Assembly: GCF_003591005.1 (NCBI RefSeq)
Contig: NZ_QYYD01000023.1
Span: 23,057-87,056, forward strand
Direction of reading: 5' to 3'
Length of the DNA stretch: 64,000 bases
Origin: Rhodopseudomonas palustris
GTDB lineage: Bacteria > Pseudomonadota > Alphaproteobacteria > Rhizobiales > Xanthobacteraceae
In this document: piece after piece, positions 27,716 to 36,423 of the stretch
How positions within the stretch are numbered: position 1 is the first letter of the stretch
Layout of the letters: each line of letters starts with the position of its first letter
Made by a program: the position numbers and the translations under genes
The notes under the pieces: model-generated
Database searches by the model: none
The model's input: the letters and a program-made list of their open reading frames with translations, nothing else
Told to the model about the DNA's origin: nothing

Positions 27716-28903
27716 TCAGTCGACGACCTGCCAGATGCCGTCCTTGATCTTGGCCCGGCCCATCACCCGGTTGCCCTGATGATCGGTCTCGGAGAACGAC
27801 TCCGGATAGATGACGTCGGCGCCGCCGAGCTTGGACGGCTTGGCATCCTTGAGATTGCTCCACGAGGCGATCAGGCTCTTCCAGGTCAGGTCCTGGCCGG
27901 CATTCTTGATCGCCTGGGCCAGCACGTAGGTGCCGCCATAGGCGACGAGGTCGTAGATGTTCGGGCGGCCCTGCGGCGGCTGGCCGAAGCGCTGAATCCA
28001 GGCGTCGCGAAATTGCTTCATCGCCGGCACCGCCTGCGCGGGGAAGAACGGCGTGTTCGAATAGCCCCAGACGTTGGGCGGGTTCTTCTCGCCGAGAATC
28101 GGCACGATGGCGTCGTTGACGGCAGAGCCGTCGAGCACCCAGACGACGTCCGACAGCCCCTTCTCGGGCGCCTGCTTCATCGCGAAGCCGGCTTCGGCGA
28201 AGCTGCCGAGCACGATCACCGCATCGACCCGGTCGCGGGCGAACTTGATCAGCTGCGAGGTGAAGTCGCGCGCGCCCTGGTCGAATTCCTCGACCACCGT
28301 CTCCACCGGCAGCTTGCCCAGGATCGGCATCACCGCCGCCTTGTTGGCCTGCGGAAACGCGTAGGTGCCGATCAGCAGGCCGATCTTCTTGGCTTTCGGA
28401 TTGGCCTGGAATACGCGATCGACCAGCGCCTGAGCGGAATCCGCCGAGGACGGCATCGCGCTGTGGAACACATTGGCGGCGAATGGCGTCCGGATGATCG
28501 GGGTCGCGCCGAACAGATTGTAGGTCGGAATCCCCTTCTCGCGGACGTAGTCGGCCGCCGCGGCGGCGCCGGTGCTGCCGGACGCCAGAACCAGCAGGAA
28601 CACACCGTCGCTTTCGACCAGCTTCTTGGCCGCCGCGACGCTCTCGGCCGGCGTGAAGGCGTGCTCGAAATTCAGCTTCAGCTTGCGCCCATTGATGCCG
28701 CCGGCCTGATTGATCTGTTCGATGGCGAGTTGCATGCCATCACGGCCGGGCACGCCCATGAACGACGTAGCGCCCGTCAGCGGCCCCACCGCGCCGACCG
28801 TCACCTCGGTCGCCGTCACGCCCGGCGACTGCGCGGCCGCCGGCAGGGGAAGTAACGCCAACGCAGCTGCGATCAGCGGGAGAGAGCGTTTCAAGCGAAG
28901 CAT
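27716..28903 (-). CDS. Liv-type periplasmic substrate-binding protein
   Basis: A 395-residue binding protein with a Sec signal (MLRLKRSLPLIAAALALLPL, cleavage near AAAQS). The mature start, VTATEVTVGAVGPLTGATSF, and the GGINGRKLKL segment are typical of the Liv family. It is the first gene of the importer operon. The 155-base region upstream, between it and the molybdenum hydroxylase gene, contains GntR-type motifs shared with the tandem amidohydrolase genes, so it is probably induced together with them. Confidence 0.9.
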   Translation of the reverse strand: MLRLKRSLPLIAAALALLPLPAAAQSPGVTATEVTVGAVGPLTGATSFMGVPGRDGMQLAIEQINQAGGINGRKLKLNFEHAFTPAESVAAAKKLVESDGVFLLVLASGSTGAAAAADYVREKGIPTYNLFGATPIIRTPFAANVFHSAMPSSADSAQALVDRVFQANPKAKKIGLLIGTYAFPQANKAAVMPILGKLPVETVVEEFDQGARDFTSQLIKFARDRVDAVIVLGSFAEAGFAMKQAPEKGLSDVVWVLDGSAVNDAIVPILGEKNPPNVWGYSNTPFFPAQAVPAMKQFRDAWIQRFGQPPQGRPNIYDLVAYGGTYVLAQAIKNAGQDLTWKSLIASWSNLKDAKPSKLGGADVIYPESFSETDHQGNRVMGRAKIKDGIWQVVD

Positions 28904-29043
28904 TCGTTTGGACTCCTGTCAGTCACCAGATCATCGCTCGGATCGTAGCAACAACCGTACCACCAGCTTAATCATTGAAATTGCTGCTTAATTTTGATCG
29001 ACACGGAAATCTCGCCAGTGCGCCCCGATCGATCAGGCAGCAA

Positions 29044-29075
29044 CTGCATGCTATTTCATCATTTTTGCATACAAA
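29044..29075. promoter_or_regulatory. Candidate GntR operator before the Liv-type importer
   Basis: CTGCATGC (29044-29051) and TTTGCATACAAA (29064-29075) lie about 140-170 bases upstream of the importer's binding-protein start and overlap the 3' end of the molybdenum hydroxylase gene. The same two words, CTGCATGC and TTGTATGC (reverse complement here), occur together before the gntR gene at 35590-35620. Confidence 0.55.
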
Positions 29076-31389
29076 TTTCTGCCGTCCTGATGGCGGCGAA
29101 GACTTTTTCCGGCGTGAGCGGCATATCGAGATGGCGAACACCAAGGGGCGCAAGCGCGTCCAGCGCCGCATTGACGAAGGCCGGGCTGCTGCCGGTTGCG
29201 GCCGACTCGCCAATCCCCTTCACCCCCAGCGGGTTGCTATCGTCCCATTGCTGCGACAATCGGGTGCCGATGGTCGGCAGGTCCGCTGCGCGGGCGACGC
29301 CATAGTCCATCAGGCTGCCGCTCATCAGCTGCCCGTCGGATGCGTAGGCAATGCGCTCGCTCCACGCTTGCCCAATGCCTTGAGCCACGCCGCCGTGCAG
29401 CTGTCCGGTCACCAGCATCGGGTTGATGATGCGGCCGGCGTCCTGCGCGACGCCGAAGGCGACGATCGTGACGTCTCCCGTATCCGGATCGACTTCGACC
29501 TCGCAAGCATGACAGCCGATCGGCAGGCCCTGCCCGCTGCCGTCGAAGCTCGCCGACACCGCGAACTCCGGCTCGGCCTCGAAGATCTCGCTCCACCCGA
29601 CGACGCGGTTTGTCACCGAGGCGCGGAACAGGCCATCCGAAAATGCAACGTCGCTGCTACCACAATCCAGCAGCCGCGCCGCGATGCTCTTCGCAGCTTC
29701 GACCGCTCGCGCTGACGCCACATGCACCGACGAGCCGCCCAGCGTCAGGGACCACGAAGCTGCCGTCCCGACGCCGTCGGGGATCTGCGCGGTGTCGGAT
29801 TGAACGAAAGCGAGCCGTGCCAGCGGCAGCCCGAGGCATTGCGACGCGATCTGCAGAAAGCTGGTCTCATGGCCATGGCCGGCGGAGCCCGACCCGACCA
29901 TCACGGCGAGCTTGCCGCCGCGATGCCGCAGGTGCACCGGGATCGGCTCGTGCGAGCCGTGCAGATCTTCGGCATAGAGCGCGACGCCGAGACCGCGCAG
30001 ACGGCCACGCTTGCGCGCCTGCTTGCGCCGAGCGGCGAAGCCGGCGTGATCGATACACGCCAGCGCATCGTCGAGCTTGGCGGCGAAGTCGGCCCGCTCG
30101 AACGTCGTCCCGAGCGGCGAGACGCAAGGCTGTGCGGCGAGCGCGATCAGGTTGCGCCGGCGCACGTCGATCGGATCGAGATTGTAGTCGCGCGCGATCA
30201 CGTCGATCAGGCGCTCGCAGCACTGCACGTTTTCCGGCCGGCCGGCGCCGCGAAACGGGCTGGTGCAGGCGGTGTTGGTCAGTACGCCCTGCACCCGGGC
30301 ATGCGCGGCCGGGATCGCGTACACCCCCGTGAGGTGCGTCAGACCGTTGAGCACCGGCACGATCGCGCGCGGCGCGGTGTACGCGCCGATATTCATCAGC
30401 CGCGTCGCGCGGATGGCGCGGATGCGCGCCCCGGCATCGACGGCGGCCGCGATCGTGAAGACGTTGTCGCGGCCATGGCAGTCGCTCTGCAACGCCTCGG
30501 AGCGCTCGGCGACCCACTTCACCGCACGGCCGAGCCGGCGCGCCGCCTCCAGGCACAGCACGTATTCGGGATACAGACCATTCTTCTGGCCGAACCCGCC
30601 GCCGGTGTCGGGCGCAACGACGCGCATCCGCTCTCGGCCGACCTTGAAGACACGATCGGCCAGCGCCCGCTGCAGGATGTGAACGCGCTGCGTGCTGACA
30701 TACAGCGTAAAGTCGCCGCCGGCGAAAGCGCCGACACAGGCACGCGTTTCCAATGGCAAAGCATCGATGCGGTTGGAGACGACGTCGAGCTCGATGACCC
30801 GATCCGCGGTCGCAAACGCCGCATCGACGGCGTCGGCATCGCCCTCGTGGTGATCAAACACGACGTTCGTGGCGCTGCCGCTCCAGGCCAGCACCTGATC
30901 CGACAGCGCCTCCGTGGGATCGACGATCGCCGGCAGGATGTCGTAATCGGCGACGATCGCCTCCGCGGCATCGCGCGCCTGCACCAGCGTTTCTGCGACC
31001 ACGAATGCGACCGTGTCGCCGACAAAACGGACGAAGCCGTCAGCAAGGATCGGCTGCTCGGCGCAATGTGCATGCGGCACCGGCTCGCCCGGCGGCGGGA
31101 TATCGAGCGGCACCTTCGACAGGCCGGCTTCCCGCAGATCCGAGTAGCTCAGAACGAGCCGGACACCCGGCATCGCCCGGACAACTTCGAGATCGAGGCC
31201 GGTCAGCCGCGCGTGGCCGTGCGGCGAGCGCAAAACGACGCCATGCAGCACGTCTGGCAGATCGAGATCATCGAGAAAGCGGCCATGGCCGCGCAGAAAC
31301 CGGTCGTCCTCGAGGCGCCGAACGCTTTGTCCGATCAGCTCGGTGGTTCGTGAAGGATCCTGCTCCTGCTCGCCTCTTGGCTGGTTCAT
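29059..31389 (-). CDS. Xanthine-dehydrogenase/CoxL-family molybdopterin large subunit (orphan)
   Basis: About 776 residues of a molybdenum hydroxylase large subunit. Key motifs: GGGFGQKNGLYPEYV, PFRGAGRPEN (the RGAGR of form-II CoxL-like enzymes, not the form-I CO dehydrogenase motif), and the catalytic Glu in KGIGESAATG. The ATG at 31389 overlaps the stop of the M20 hydrolase gene. No FeS or FAD subunit is adjacent. The nearest ones, at 48139-49490, already serve another large subunit, so this chain may share them or use partners outside the window. The likely role is hydroxylation of a heterocycle or oxidation of an aldehyde. Confidence 0.88.
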   Translation of the reverse strand: MNQPRGEQEQDPSRTTELIGQSVRRLEDDRFLRGHGRFLDDLDLPDVLHGVVLRSPHGHARLTGLDLEVVRAMPGVRLVLSYSDLREAGLSKVPLDIPPPGEPVPHAHCAEQPILADGFVRFVGDTVAFVVAETLVQARDAAEAIVADYDILPAIVDPTEALSDQVLAWSGSATNVVFDHHEGDADAVDAAFATADRVIELDVVSNRIDALPLETRACVGAFAGGDFTLYVSTQRVHILQRALADRVFKVGRERMRVVAPDTGGGFGQKNGLYPEYVLCLEAARRLGRAVKWVAERSEALQSDCHGRDNVFTIAAAVDAGARIRAIRATRLMNIGAYTAPRAIVPVLNGLTHLTGVYAIPAAHARVQGVLTNTACTSPFRGAGRPENVQCCERLIDVIARDYNLDPIDVRRRNLIALAAQPCVSPLGTTFERADFAAKLDDALACIDHAGFAARRKQARKRGRLRGLGVALYAEDLHGSHEPIPVHLRHRGGKLAVMVGSGSAGHGHETSFLQIASQCLGLPLARLAFVQSDTAQIPDGVGTAASWSLTLGGSSVHVASARAVEAAKSIAARLLDCGSSDVAFSDGLFRASVTNRVVGWSEIFEAEPEFAVSASFDGSGQGLPIGCHACEVEVDPDTGDVTIVAFGVAQDAGRIINPMLVTGQLHGGVAQGIGQAWSERIAYASDGQLMSGSLMDYGVARAADLPTIGTRLSQQWDDSNPLGVKGIGESAATGSSPAFVNAALDALAPLGVRHLDMPLTPEKVFAAIRTAEICMQK

Positions 31390-32651
31390 GCGCGGCCCGC
31401 GCCTTCGTCGCCTTGGCTGGCGAGCGCCATGGTGACGTCCGCGAGGACGCGCGCGCCGGCCGTGACGTGATCCGGCTCGGCCCACTCCGCCGGGTTATGA
31501 CTGATGCCGCCGCGGCACGGGATGAAGATCATCCCGGTCGGGCAGATGTAGTGCAGCTGCCGCGCATCGTGCCCCGCCGCCGAGTAGATCGGCATCGCCG
31601 GAAGTTCGGCCGCCTCGGCGGCCGTGGTAATCGCGGCGCGGATCTGTGGCGCAAAATCCAGTGATGGCGCGTGCGCGATCTGATCGAGCGTGGCGCTGCA
31701 CGGACCGCACTCGTCCGCGACGATGCGGCGGATTTCGGCATCGATGCGATCCACCACGGCGTCGTCGACGTGACGCAGATCGATCGAGAAATACGCTTCC
31801 TCCGGCACGACCGACGGCGCGTTCGGTGTCAGCCGCATCATGCCGACCGTCAGCATCACGTCCGCCGGATCGCTCGCGACGGCGTCGATCGCGCGGATCA
31901 TCCGTACCGCAGCCATCAGCGCATCCTTGCGCTCGGCCCGCAGCGTCGTGCCGGCATGCGCCGCCTCGCCGCGCACGCGGACCCGGTAGCGGCGCGTGCC
32001 CTGAATGCCGGTGACCACACCGATCGGAACGCCGGCACGCTCGAGCAGCGGCGCCTGCTCGATATGCGCCTCGACGAAGGCCGCCGGCCGCCAGCCGAAC
32101 GGCCGCTGCGGCACGTCGACATCGCGCGCCAGGACACGTTCCGCCGCTTCGCGCACGGTGCATCCCGCTGCGTCCGTGACGGCCAGCAGCGTCTCCAGCG
32201 GCTTGACGCCGGCGAACGCTTCAGAGCCGGACATGCCGGGCGCAAAGCGCGAGCCCTCTTCGTTGGTCCACGCCACCACTTCGATCGAGCGCAACGGCTG
32301 CTCGCCGCTGGCGCGGATCGCCTCGATCACTTCGAGAGCGGCCAGCACCCCGAACGCGCCATCGAACTTGCCGCCTGTCGGCTGCGAGTCGATATGCGAG
32401 CCGATCAGCACCGGCGACAGATCGGGGCGGCTGCCCTCCAGCCGCAGGAACAGGTTGGCGATCGGATCGGTGAACGGCTGCAGACCAAGCTCACGTCCCC
32501 AGCCGATCAGTTGCGCGCGCGCCTCGGCTTCCACGTCGGACAATGCCGGGCGATCGACGCCGCCATCCGCCCGCGCGCCATAGTTCGCCAGCAGCATCAG
32601 GCGATCCCACAGCCGCTGTCCGTTGACGTGATGCGAAAGGCGCTGCCGCAT
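31386..32651 (-). CDS. M20-family hydrolase, N-carbamoyl-amino-acid/allantoate amidohydrolase-like
   Basis: A 421-residue zinc or manganese amidohydrolase of the HyuC/AllC/beta-ureidopropionase branch. Metal and catalytic residues: H86 and D97 in IGSHIDSQPTGGKFDG, E131-E132 in TNEEGSRF, His in EAHIEQAP and the late His in GGISHNP. AHAGTT and GHDARQL are further family motifs. These enzymes split N-carbamoyl or ureido groups from amino acids, a typical late step in hydantoin, pyrimidine, allantoin or N-heterocycle breakdown. The start at ATG 32651 lies 5 bases past the upstream stop. Confidence 0.9.
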   Translation of the reverse strand: MRQRLSHHVNGQRLWDRLMLLANYGARADGGVDRPALSDVEAEARAQLIGWGRELGLQPFTDPIANLFLRLEGSRPDLSPVLIGSHIDSQPTGGKFDGAFGVLAALEVIEAIRASGEQPLRSIEVVAWTNEEGSRFAPGMSGSEAFAGVKPLETLLAVTDAAGCTVREAAERVLARDVDVPQRPFGWRPAAFVEAHIEQAPLLERAGVPIGVVTGIQGTRRYRVRVRGEAAHAGTTLRAERKDALMAAVRMIRAIDAVASDPADVMLTVGMMRLTPNAPSVVPEEAYFSIDLRHVDDAVVDRIDAEIRRIVADECGPCSATLDQIAHAPSLDFAPQIRAAITTAAEAAELPAMPIYSAAGHDARQLHYICPTGMIFIPCRGGISHNPAEWAEPDHVTAGARVLADVTMALASQGDEGAGRA

Positions 32652-32656
32652 ATGGA

Positions 32657-33538
32657 TCAATCGGTCCGCATGATCTGGGCAGGATTGGCGCGTGGATCGC
32701 GCGGCCCCCACTGCCCGGCCTCGACCTGAGCGACGAACTCCGCGAGCAGACGGTTGAACAGCTCCGGCTCTTCGAGATTGAGAGTGTGGCCGGATTTCGG
32801 AAACACCGCGAAGCCACAGCGCGGGATCGTCAGCTTCAGGAACATGCCGGGGCGCAGGCAGTGGTCGTCCTCATCGCCGACCATCACCAGCACCGGCAAT
32901 TGCATGCGCCGAAACTCGTCCGCAAGATCGTACAGCGACGGCCGGCGCATCTGCACGCCGATCATGGTGTTGGCCGCCCCGATCGAGGAATGCTGCGCGA
33001 GCCGATCGGCGAACAGCTGCCAGCCGCGCGGATCTTTGGCCTGAAACTGGACGCGCGAGGCGCCCTCGGCATAGGTCGGCGCGAACGACTTGGCGCCGAG
33101 TTCGCGAAAGTTCCTGGCGACCTGCTCGGAGATGCCGCGGAAGTAGTCCTCGTGCTCCTTCTCGGCGCCATATCCGGCACCGGCCGCAACGATCGACAGC
33201 ACCCGGCCCGGGTGACGCAGACCGACGTGAAGCGCCGCGAAGCCACCCATCGACAGCCCGACCACGTGCGCCTTGTCGATGCCGGCGGCGTCCATCACCG
33301 CAATGACATCGTCGGCGGCGTGCGCCTGCGAATACGCCGCGTCGTCCTCCGGGATATCCGACGGCGGAAAGCCGCGCGCCGCGAAGGTGACGCAGCGATG
33401 CCGCCGCGCAAAGAAGTTCATCTGCGGCTCCCAGCTCCAATGGTTGCCGCCGAACTCGTGCACAAACACGATAGCGGAGCCGGTCCCCGCGGTTTCGTAG
33501 AACAGCTTCACTCCATCATCGGTCGTCGCGAAGGCCAT
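32657..33538 (-). CDS. Alpha/beta hydrolase
   Basis: A 293-residue hydrolase with the oxyanion segment HEFGGNHWSW, nucleophile elbow GLSMGGF (S96), acid Asp in GDEDDH and His in SGHTLN. Relatives include enol-lactone hydrolases and formyl/maleamate-type amidases, so it may cleave an amide, lactone or C-C bond formed in the pathway. It lies in a five-gene row (aminotransferase, SDR, hydrolase, M20 hydrolase, Mo large subunit) with gaps of only 5-60 bases. Confidence 0.8.
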   Translation of the reverse strand: MAFATTDDGVKLFYETAGTGSAIVFVHEFGGNHWSWEPQMNFFARRHRCVTFAARGFPPSDIPEDDAAYSQAHAADDVIAVMDAAGIDKAHVVGLSMGGFAALHVGLRHPGRVLSIVAAGAGYGAEKEHEDYFRGISEQVARNFRELGAKSFAPTYAEGASRVQFQAKDPRGWQLFADRLAQHSSIGAANTMIGVQMRRPSLYDLADEFRRMQLPVLVMVGDEDDHCLRPGMFLKLTIPRCGFAVFPKSGHTLNLEEPELFNRLLAEFVAQVEAGQWGPRDPRANPAQIMRTD

Positions 33539-33546
33539 GATGGACC

Positions 33547-34329
33547 TCAGACGATCGAGCGGCGTGAGGCGATGCCGCCGTCGACCGTGATGATCGTGCC
33601 CGACGTGTAGCCGGAACGCTCGGAGGCGAGAAACAGGAACAGATCGGTGATCTCGCGGACCGACGCCGCCCGCTTCAGCGGGTAGCGCTCGACCAGTTCC
33701 TGATAGCGATCGGCATCGCCAAGGTCCGACGCCGCGCGCTTGCGCAGCATGTTGTAGATCCGCGACGTATCGACCGGCCCCGGATTGACGCCGACCACGC
33801 GGATGTTGTCGTCGAGGCTGGTACCGCCGAGCGCGCGGGTGAAGGCCATCAGACTGGCGTTGGCGGTGGCGCCGGCGATGTAGGCGGGATCGCAGACTTC
33901 GCCGCCATTGCCGATATTGTTGAGGATCACGCCGCCGCCACGCGCCTTCATCTTGGGATAGATCGCGCGGGTGAGATCGACGTAGCCGAAGCCCTTGAGA
34001 GCCCAGCCCGTCTTCCAGGCGTCACTGTCGACCTGCCACAGATAGCCGCTCGGCACGGTGCCCGCGTTGTTGATCAGGACATCGACGTCGCCGGCGGCGT
34101 CGGCAACCGCGTCGGCCGCGCCGTCCGCGGTCAGGTCGATCGGCTGCACCGTGACCTGCACGGGATGCTTGGCGGACAACTCCGACCGCAATTGCTCGAG
34201 CACGTCGGCCGAGCGGGCGGTCAGATGCAGATCGCAACCTTCTTCCGCGAAGGCCTTCGCCAGCCCTTCGCCGATACCCTGCGAAGCGCCGGTGATGAGC
34301 ACCTTCTTTCCATTCAGGTTGAGATCCAT
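33547..34329 (-). CDS. SDR-family protein lacking the catalytic Ser and Lys
   Basis: A 260-residue Rossmann protein with the cofactor motif TGASQGIG (13-20) and NNAG (87-90). In a classical SDR, Ser and YxxxK follow. Here the Ser region reads LNNIGNGGE (no Ser at the expected 137-138 position), Y150 is present, but position 154 is Ala, not Lys (AYIAGATANAS). It is otherwise full length and intact, so it is not a pseudogene. It may use another proton relay, or may be a cofactor-binding isomerase or lyase-like member. It sits 8 bases upstream of the alpha/beta hydrolase gene. Confidence 0.85.
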   Translation of the reverse strand: MDLNLNGKKVLITGASQGIGEGLAKAFAEEGCDLHLTARSADVLEQLRSELSAKHPVQVTVQPIDLTADGAADAVADAAGDVDVLINNAGTVPSGYLWQVDSDAWKTGWALKGFGYVDLTRAIYPKMKARGGGVILNNIGNGGEVCDPAYIAGATANASLMAFTRALGGTSLDDNIRVVGVNPGPVDTSRIYNMLRKRAASDLGDADRYQELVERYPLKRAASVREITDLFLFLASERSGYTSGTIITVDGGIASRRSIV

Positions 34330-34381
34330 TTCTCACGTCTCCATGGGTTGATCATTGCCGGCCGGACGGCAGAGCGCCCGC

Positions 34382-35515
34382 TTAGAACAGCTTGACTGCC
34401 TCGTTCATGCCGCGCGCACGGTCCAGCATCTCGGGAAGCGTCGCGGCGAATTCCTCGACCCACTCTGCAGGCACGGTCGTGCTGACCTTGACGAAGCGGT
34501 CGCCGAAATTCGGAGTGTGATACGAGCCCTGCCTGATCATGATGCCGCGCTCCTGATAGCAGGCGACCAGCGCTTCGGGCCGCACGCCGGCACCGGCGCA
34601 CTCGAGCACGATGAAATTGCCGTTCGAAGGAAACACAGGCATGAGCAGGCCCGGCAGGCCGTCGACCGCCCTTTTGATACGCGCCTGATTGTCGCGCTGG
34701 TTCTGCAGCACGGCGGGAAACCATTCGGCCTTGGTGCCGAGGCCGGCGATCGCGGCGCGCTGGCCGAGCACGTTGGAGCCGAGAATGTTCGACGGCGCGG
34801 CGGCGAGCCGCTCGGCGATGTCCGGCGACGTCACCAACGCGCCGACGCGGAGTCCGGCCATGCCGAGCCATTTCGAGCAGCTGTAGATCGTGATGGTCCG
34901 ATCAGGCATCAGCTTGGCGGCGAGCGTGTGCGAATAGGCGAAATCACGATAGGTGCAGTCGTGGATCAGCGTCGCCCCGCTCTGCCGCACGATCGCGCAG
35001 ATCGCCTCGATCTCCTGCGGCGTACAGGCGGTGCCGAGCGGATTGTTCGGATCGACCAGATACACGACCTTGGTGCGCGGCGTGATCGCCGCCGCGAGCC
35101 GCTCCGGCGCGAGACGATAATTGTGCTCCTCGCCGTAGATCGGGATCTGCTTGACGTCAGCACCGACCGACCTGGCAAACACCATCGGCCAATTCCAGGT
35201 CGGATCGGTGGTGATCAGCTCATCGCCGGGGCCGAGCAGGGTTCTGCAGGCATGCGACAGCCCGGCGACGGCGCCGTCGCTGACCAGCACCGCCTGGTCC
35301 AGCAGATCGAGGTCGGCCGCAATGCCGTGACGCAGCGCTTCAAAGCCGACCGGCGGCGCGTAGACGTGAAACTCCTCGTCACGAATACAGCGCTGCATCG
35401 CCTCGATCACTGCAGGATGCGGGGTCGCGTGATTGGTATTCTGCCCAAGCCACTTCAATTCCCGGGTGTTGGTCAGACGGTCGAAATGAGCATTTCGCAT
35501 CTCGAACGCACGCAT
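34382..35515 (-). CDS. PLP-dependent aminotransferase, class I/II
   Basis: A 377-residue fold-type I enzyme. The ATG at 35515 has AGGAG 6 bases upstream. PLP residues: K215 in SCSKWLGMAGLRVG, D186 and Y189 in IHDCTYRD, and N158 in DPNNPLGT. It is divergent from gntR and first in the row with the SDR, hydrolases and Mo large subunit. It should move an amino group from or to an intermediate. The histidinol-phosphate/aspartate aminotransferase branch is as near as can be told; a beta-alanine- or aminocarboxylate-type substrate fits the context but is not shown. Confidence 0.88.
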   Translation of the reverse strand: MRAFEMRNAHFDRLTNTRELKWLGQNTNHATPHPAVIEAMQRCIRDEEFHVYAPPVGFEALRHGIAADLDLLDQAVLVSDGAVAGLSHACRTLLGPGDELITTDPTWNWPMVFARSVGADVKQIPIYGEEHNYRLAPERLAAAITPRTKVVYLVDPNNPLGTACTPQEIEAICAIVRQSGATLIHDCTYRDFAYSHTLAAKLMPDRTITIYSCSKWLGMAGLRVGALVTSPDIAERLAAAPSNILGSNVLGQRAAIAGLGTKAEWFPAVLQNQRDNQARIKRAVDGLPGLLMPVFPSNGNFIVLECAGAGVRPEALVACYQERGIMIRQGSYHTPNFGDRFVKVSTTVPAEWVEEFAATLPEMLDRARGMNEAVKLF

Positions 35516-35589
35516 TTTGTGCTCCTGGGCAGTCTCTAGGGCTTGCGGATCGACCGATCCGATCGAATAATTAGCCGATAACAAGATTT

Positions 35590-35620
35590 CTGCATGCAGA
35601 CAACGATATTTTGTATGCAG
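35590..35620. promoter_or_regulatory. Candidate GntR operator between aminotransferase and gntR genes
   Basis: CTGCATGCAG (35590-35599) is a perfect 10-bp palindrome, and TTGTATGCAG (35611-35620) lies 12 bases on. The pair sits in the divergent promoter region, about 75 bases from the aminotransferase start and about 33 from the gntR start. It suits autoregulation plus control of the minus-strand row. Confidence 0.6.
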
Positions 35621-35652
35621 GTATAATTACCCCTGAATCGGAAGTTTTGACG

Positions 35653-36357
35653 ATGACCAAAGTCGAGCCGGAGACGCCGGCGCCAGCCCGCAGCACCACG
35701 CGCGCCGAAACCCTACGCCGGTCGCTCGAGGAAATGATCATGAGCGGCGCGCTCAAGCCGGGCGATCGATTGGACGAAACCGAGCTGGCGACACGCTTCG
35801 AAGTCTCGCGCACGCCTGTCCGCGAGGCTCTGAAATCACTTCTGGCGACTGGGCTGGTGGAGATGTCGGGGCGGCAAGGATTGACCGTGGCGGCGATCTC
35901 GATCGGGACGCTGCTGGAGATGTTTCAGCTGATGGCCGAGCTCGAGGGGCTTCACGCCAAGCTGGCGGCGCGACGGGCCTCGTTGCCGCAGCGAGAACGC
36001 ATGATCGCCGCGCATGAGCAGCTGAAGAAGACGCTGGAACGCGGTGATCCGCAGCTGTTCTACGACGTCAACCGCGAATTTCACGAAGCCATTTACGAGG
36101 CCTCGCAGTCGGAATTCCTGGCCGACCAGACTCGCGCACTGCGGCGCCGCGTCGCTCCCTATCGCCGCTACGTGACTTACCAGCCGGGCCGGATGGCGGC
36201 CACGATCACCGAGCACCAACGCATCCTCGACGCCATCATGAGCGCCGACGGCGAGGCCGCCCAGCGGGCGGCGCGCGATCACGTCAACCTCCTCGGAGAT
36301 AACCTCGCGGACTTCATCGCCTCCTTGCCGCCGGAAATGACGCGAAAGAGCGCATAA
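35653..36357 (+). CDS. GntR-family regulator with FCD domain
   Basis: A 234-residue regulator: N-terminal winged helix (RRSLEEMIMSGALKPGDRLD, SRTPVREALKSL, then the GRQGLTVAA wing) and a C-terminal all-helical FCD ligand domain with conserved DVNREFHEAIY and TITEHQRIL histidine/aspartate positions that usually bind a metal and an organic acid. I start it at ATG 35653 with GGAAG upstream; an in-frame TTG at 35611 would overlap the operator. It lies between the divergent catabolic row and the tandem amidohydrolases and is the likely pathway regulator. Confidence 0.92.
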   Translation: MTKVEPETPAPARSTTRAETLRRSLEEMIMSGALKPGDRLDETELATRFEVSRTPVREALKSLLATGLVEMSGRQGLTVAAISIGTLLEMFQLMAELEGLHAKLAARRASLPQRERMIAAHEQLKKTLERGDPQLFYDVNREFHEAIYEASQSEFLADQTRALRRRVAPYRRYVTYQPGRMAATITEHQRILDAIMSADGEAAQRAARDHVNLLGDNLADFIASLPPEMTRKSA

Positions 36358-36360
36358 TTC

Positions 36361-36391
36361 GAGTATACAAAAAGGCTATTCTTGCATACTC
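36361..36391. promoter_or_regulatory. Candidate GntR operator before the first tandem amidohydrolase
   Basis: GAGTATACAA (36361-36370) and TTGCATACTC (36382-36391) are inverted half-sites with one mismatch, directly after the gntR stop and about 33 bases before the amidohydrolase start. The half-site TTGCATAC matches the motifs near the other genes of this set. Confidence 0.6.
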
Positions 36392-36423
36392 TCGTGGCGA
36401 CGTGGGCAAGGAGCAACGATGCT

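Noticed and set aside
29059..31389. Form-I carbon monoxide dehydrogenase large subunit
   Set aside because: The loop reads PFRGAGRPE, the form-II type, not the form-I cysteine-containing motif, and no coxMS genes are adjacent.
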